The position numbers were made by a program, and so were the translations under genes. Positions 60,961-64,000 of a stretch of DNA of 64,000 bases are shown piece by piece. The DNA comes from Cryptomeria japonica (Eukaryota; Streptophyta; Pinopsida; Cupressales; Cupressaceae). The notes under the pieces are model-generated. The model saw only the letters and a list, made by a program, of their open reading frames with translations, searched no databases and had not been told where the DNA came from. The stretch covers positions 508,676,442 to 508,740,441 of the forward strand of contig NC_081410.1 in NCBI RefSeq assembly GCF_030272615.1, given 5' to 3'. How positions within the stretch are numbered: position 1 is the first letter of the stretch; each line of letters opens with the position of its first letter.

Positions 60961-61600
60961 AATCAAAAGTTGTACTAGAACTTGTCCACACTGATTTGTG
61001 TGGTCCAATGTCATTACCATCACTAAAGGGATTTTTGTATTATGTGATATTTGTTGATGACTACTCTAGGAAATCTTGGATCTATTTCATAAAACTCAAA
61101 GAATCAATTGAAGTGTTATTTAAATTCAAATAATTTAAAGGCTTAGTGGAAAATCAAACTGGGAAGAAAATAAAGATTGTAAGATTAGATAATGGGGGTG
61201 AATATATCTCTAAATTTTTTTAAAGAATTTTGCATTTCTGTTGGGATTAAGAGGGGGTATATAGTACCTTATAATCCTCAATAGAATGGAGTCACGGAAA
61301 GGAAAAACAAAACCATCATCAAAGCCGCTAAATCTGTGATTCATGATCAAAATCTACATATCTCATTCTGGGTTGAAGCCTCAAATACAACTGTGTACAT
61401 TCAAAACAGATGCCCACATTCAATCTTAGAGAATATAACACATGAAGAAGCCTTTATAGGGAATAAACCAGATTTAAGCCATCTAAGAATCTTTGGTTTT
61501 CATGTGTATATTCACGTTCCTAAAGAAAAGATGACCAAACTAGAACCCTCTGGGAAGAAAGGCATATTTGTTGGCTAAAGTGAAACCACTAAAGGATACA
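60960..61600 (+). pseudogene. Copia E integrase remnant
   Basis: Reads VLELVHTDLCGPMSLPSLKG, YYVIFVDDYSRKSWIYFIKL and VRLDNGGEYISKFF with the two catalytic Asp residues. After a frameshift it continues to GVTERKNKTIIKAAKS-type sequence with the third catalytic residue, MIHDQNLHISFWVEASNTTV and GFHVYIHVPKEKMTKLEPSG. Unlike Copia C, the catalytic triad region is not deleted, but stops (TAA near 61131, TAG near 61281) inactivate it. Confidence 0.8.
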
Positions 61601-61920
61601 GAGTCTATATTCCAGGATGAAGATCTATTGAAATCAGTAGAGATGTCAAATTTGAAGAAGATGATGCTTATAAACTCTCTCTAAGTGCAGAAGATGATCA
61701 AACCATGGAATCAAATGAAAATCCTACAATTGAGAATCGAAGGGAGAATAGTATAGAAGATCATGAACCTCAATCATCTAATTTTGAGAATGCTGAAAAT
61801 CCTAACAACAAGAAAAGACCACTATAGGCAAGAAAGATGATTGAAGAAAATAATGTGGAACCTGAAGAAATATTCTGAGAGAATAAGAAAACAAGAATTC
61901 AATCATGTTATGTTGCACTC

Positions 61921-62682
61921 ATGACCGAGCTTACAAAATATGAACCATCAAACGTTGAAGAGGCTTTAACATGTCAAGATTGGAAAGATGCAATGATTGA
62001 GGAATACCAATCTATCTTAAAAAATGATGTTTGGGACATTGTACCTAGACCAAAAGACAAATCAAATGTCTCTTCAAAGTTGTTATTCAAAACCAAATAT
62101 GCACTAGATGGTAGTATTGAAAAACACAAAGCCAAATTTGTTGCTAGGAAGTTTTCTCAAAAGGCTGGAATTGAATACGAAGAGAAATTTACTCGAGTTG
62201 CCTGATATACTTCTGTAAGAACCATTATTGCCATTGCAGCGTCTAAAGGGTGAAAGATACATCAAATGGACATAAAGACCACATGTTTGAATGGTGTTAT
62301 TGAGGAAGATGTATATATAGAACAACCTGAGGGCTTTTCTACACATGATAGAAACCTCTATGTGTGTAAACTAAAAAAAACTCTCTATGGCCTTAAGAAA
62401 GCTCCCAGGGAATGGTATGAAAGGATAGATAGTTATCTCTCCAAGCTAGGATATTCCAAAAATGAAGCAGATCCTAACATATACTTCAAAATATCGAATG
62501 GTAACATGTTAATACTTGTTTTCTATGTTGATGACTTGTTGATAATAGGAGAAGATCATCTTATTGCAAAATGCAAACAAGATATTGATGTTGAATTTGA
62601 TATGAAGGATCTAGGTCTTCTACACTATTTTATGGGTCTAGAAGTATGGCAAAAAGAGAATTATATTTTCCTAAACCAATGA
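61921..62682 (+). pseudogene. Copia E reverse transcriptase
   Basis: Open frames 61921-62205 and 62266-62682 carry WKDAMIEEYQSILKNDVWDI, VPRPKDKSNVSSKLLFKTKY, HKAKFVARKFSQKAGIEYEE; then MDIKTTCLNGVIEEDVYIEQ, LYGLKKAPREWYERIDSYLS and VFYVDDLLIIGEDHLIAKCK, with the catalytic YVDD at about 62521-62535. Only two stops (near 62203 and 62250) interrupt it, so E is less decayed than A or B. Confidence 0.85.
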
Positions 62683-63458
62683 AAATACACCACTGATGTC
62701 TTGACCAAATTTGGTATGATGGATTGTAAACATCTATCCACTCCAATGGAAACAAATCTTCATAAGATCAAAAGTGAAGGAGTAGATTCAGAACCTACAA
62801 ATCCTACAAACTATAGACAGATTATTAGATCTCTTATGTACTTGGTAAACACTCGCCCTGATATTTTTTACGCTACTAATGTGTTAAATCATTTCATGTG
62901 TGAACCCAAGAAGATTCACCTAATGACTACTAAGCATATTCTGAGATACTTGCCTGGTACTATTGGACTTGGCCTAAAGTATGAAAATGTTGAGATACAA
63001 CTCCAAGGGTATTCTGATTCCGACTGGGCAGACAGTTCCATTGATCATAAAAGTACAATGGGTGTTGTTTTAGTCTTATATCAGCTATAATATCCTGGTT
63101 TAGCAGGAAACAGTGAACAGTCACTCAGAGTTCCACTGAAGCCAAATATATTACTTCCTCCATGGGAGATCGTGATGTAGTGTGGTTAAGGAAATTGCTA
63201 GTTGGACTATTTGGGAAGGCCCTGAACCCCACTATGATAATGAAAGCTACATCAAAATTTCTATAAATCACATTTTTCATAATCGATCCAAGCATATATA
63301 AATCCCTTACCATTACATAAGAAATATGGTAGACAGAGATGATATCAAATTGACCTACATTAGCACTGAAGAGAAAAGTGTTGTCATATTCGCCAAACCT
63401 CTTGCAAAGTTGAAAGTGGAGTACTTTAGAGGTAAACTTAGTATGACTAAATTATAAT
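62683..63458 (+). pseudogene. Copia E RNase H and polyprotein end
   Basis: The frame 62701-63090 has KFGMMDCKHLSTPMETNLHK, YRQIIRSLMYLVNTRPDIFY, HILRYLPGTIGLGLKYENVE and GYSDSDWADSSIDHKSTMGV with the catalytic D.DWA intact. After a frameshift near 63085 it continues with the QSSTEAEYI-type block, and ends DIKLTYISTEEKSVVIFAKP, LAKLKVEYFRGKL and a TAA at about 63456. Confidence 0.8.
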
Positions 63459-63599
63459 TGAAATTTTTGATATTGAATCTCAGTCATATGTAATTCGATA
63501 TATTCATGAATATTTTTGATGCAATATTGCAATTGTGTGTTATGTCACGAAAGGTGATGATCTTTCATGTGATGTATGTCTAAGATTGTTATTGTAAGA

Positions 63600-63960
63600 T
63601 GACGAACTCAACAATAGCCTAATCTGTTATCAAGATTGACTACATTAAGTTGTTGTCCCAGAATGTGTCGGAAATCTTGATACTACATTTGTTATGTTGA
63701 GTTATTGATTTTTTATCATTAAGTGTTGTTCTGAAATATGTCGAAAATTATGATAACAATCATATCATGATTGATTACATTAATTTGTTGTCCCAGAATG
63801 TGTTGGATTTCATGATACCAAAATTATTGCACCTGTGATAATGACAATTTTACAGTTGTCACTAAGATCAAGGTTGTTATCTGATAGAATTCATGTAATT
63901 GTTGTCCCAGAGTGTTGGATATCAGATAATTTATATCTCCCTAAGATATTAAGTATTTCA
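63600..63960 (+). repeat. Degenerate tandem repeats in the 3' region of Copia E
   Basis: The word TTGTTGTCCCAGAATGTGTYGGA recurs near 63650 and 63785, with diverged versions near 63724 (TGTTGTTCTGAAATATGTC) and 63900 (TTGTTGTCCCAGAGTGTTGGA). Each is followed by an ATCTTGATA/CATGATACC-like word. Unit length is roughly 65-130 bp. It occupies the same position as the repeat zone in the 3' untranslated region of Copia C. Confidence 0.65.
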
Positions 63961-64000
63961 CTCGCAAGCATTACTAAGTGAATGTATATGCTCATGCCAA

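Larger units (their letters stand above)
59806..64000 (+). mobile_element. Copia E LTR retrotransposon, running off the window
   Basis: The 5' LTR begins TGTTAAGG at 59806 and ends CCTTAACA at 60332, with a primer-binding site following. Coding remnants on the plus strand show the Copia order through RNase H to 63455, then a repeat-bearing untranslated region up to the window edge. No second copy of the LTR start is found, so the 3' LTR is beyond the window or lost. Possible left TSD is AAGGG (59801-59805). Protein blocks are closest in the window to those of Copia C. Confidence 0.8.

Overview
The window is nuclear DNA from a seed plant. Its AT-rich, heavily decayed, deeply nested Copia and LINE retrotransposons, long LTRs and near-absence of intact genes suggest a large genome such as that of a gymnosperm (inference). 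I can support only one intact host gene: a two-exon DUF599 membrane-protein gene on the minus strand (49622-52544).

Layout. 1-5 kb: a Copia RT scrap and a 5'-truncated LINE (+). 5052-6834: a solo LTR carrying a smaller solo LTR inside it. About 8.0-13.69 kb: a long degenerate LINE (-) with remnants of ORF1, endonuclease, RT and RNase H. Between 13.7 and 45.4 kb lies a nest whose order can be read from target-site duplications (TSDs). Copia A (13696-45381, TSD GACCA/GACCG) sits in the LINE. Copia B (27787-45354, TSD AGTTT) sits in A's 3' LTR. Copia C (33125-43507, minus, TSD ACTGG) sits in B. Element D (35483-39607, TSD CATAT) sits in the RT active-site codons of C. Separately, a 9.8-kb CACTA-like DNA transposon (16256-26030) sits in A's coding region. 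45.4-49.5 kb is AT-rich intergenic DNA with a long (TC)n tract, followed by the DUF599 gene. 54.1-57.6 kb is a third degenerate LINE (-), ended by an LTR (57608-58187). 58.2-59.8 kb holds microsatellites and palindromic repeats. Copia E (59806 to beyond the window) is a fifth LTR element, with its 5' LTR present and most of gag deleted.

Most notable observation. The CACTA-like element carries fragments of a DRM-type (domains rearranged) de novo cytosine-5 DNA methyltransferase, the host enzyme of RNA-directed DNA methylation. About 600 bp of the DRM catalytic region is present twice, head to head, in a 2.2-kb near-perfect palindrome (23471-25703). A second DRM segment around motif I is present three times, one copy inverted (22511-23115). 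If transcribed, the palindrome would fold into a roughly 1.1-kb hairpin matching the host DRM gene. This recalls rice miR820, which is encoded in CACTA transposons and targets OsDRM2. The homology and palindrome are visible in the sequence; silencing of DRM is inference.
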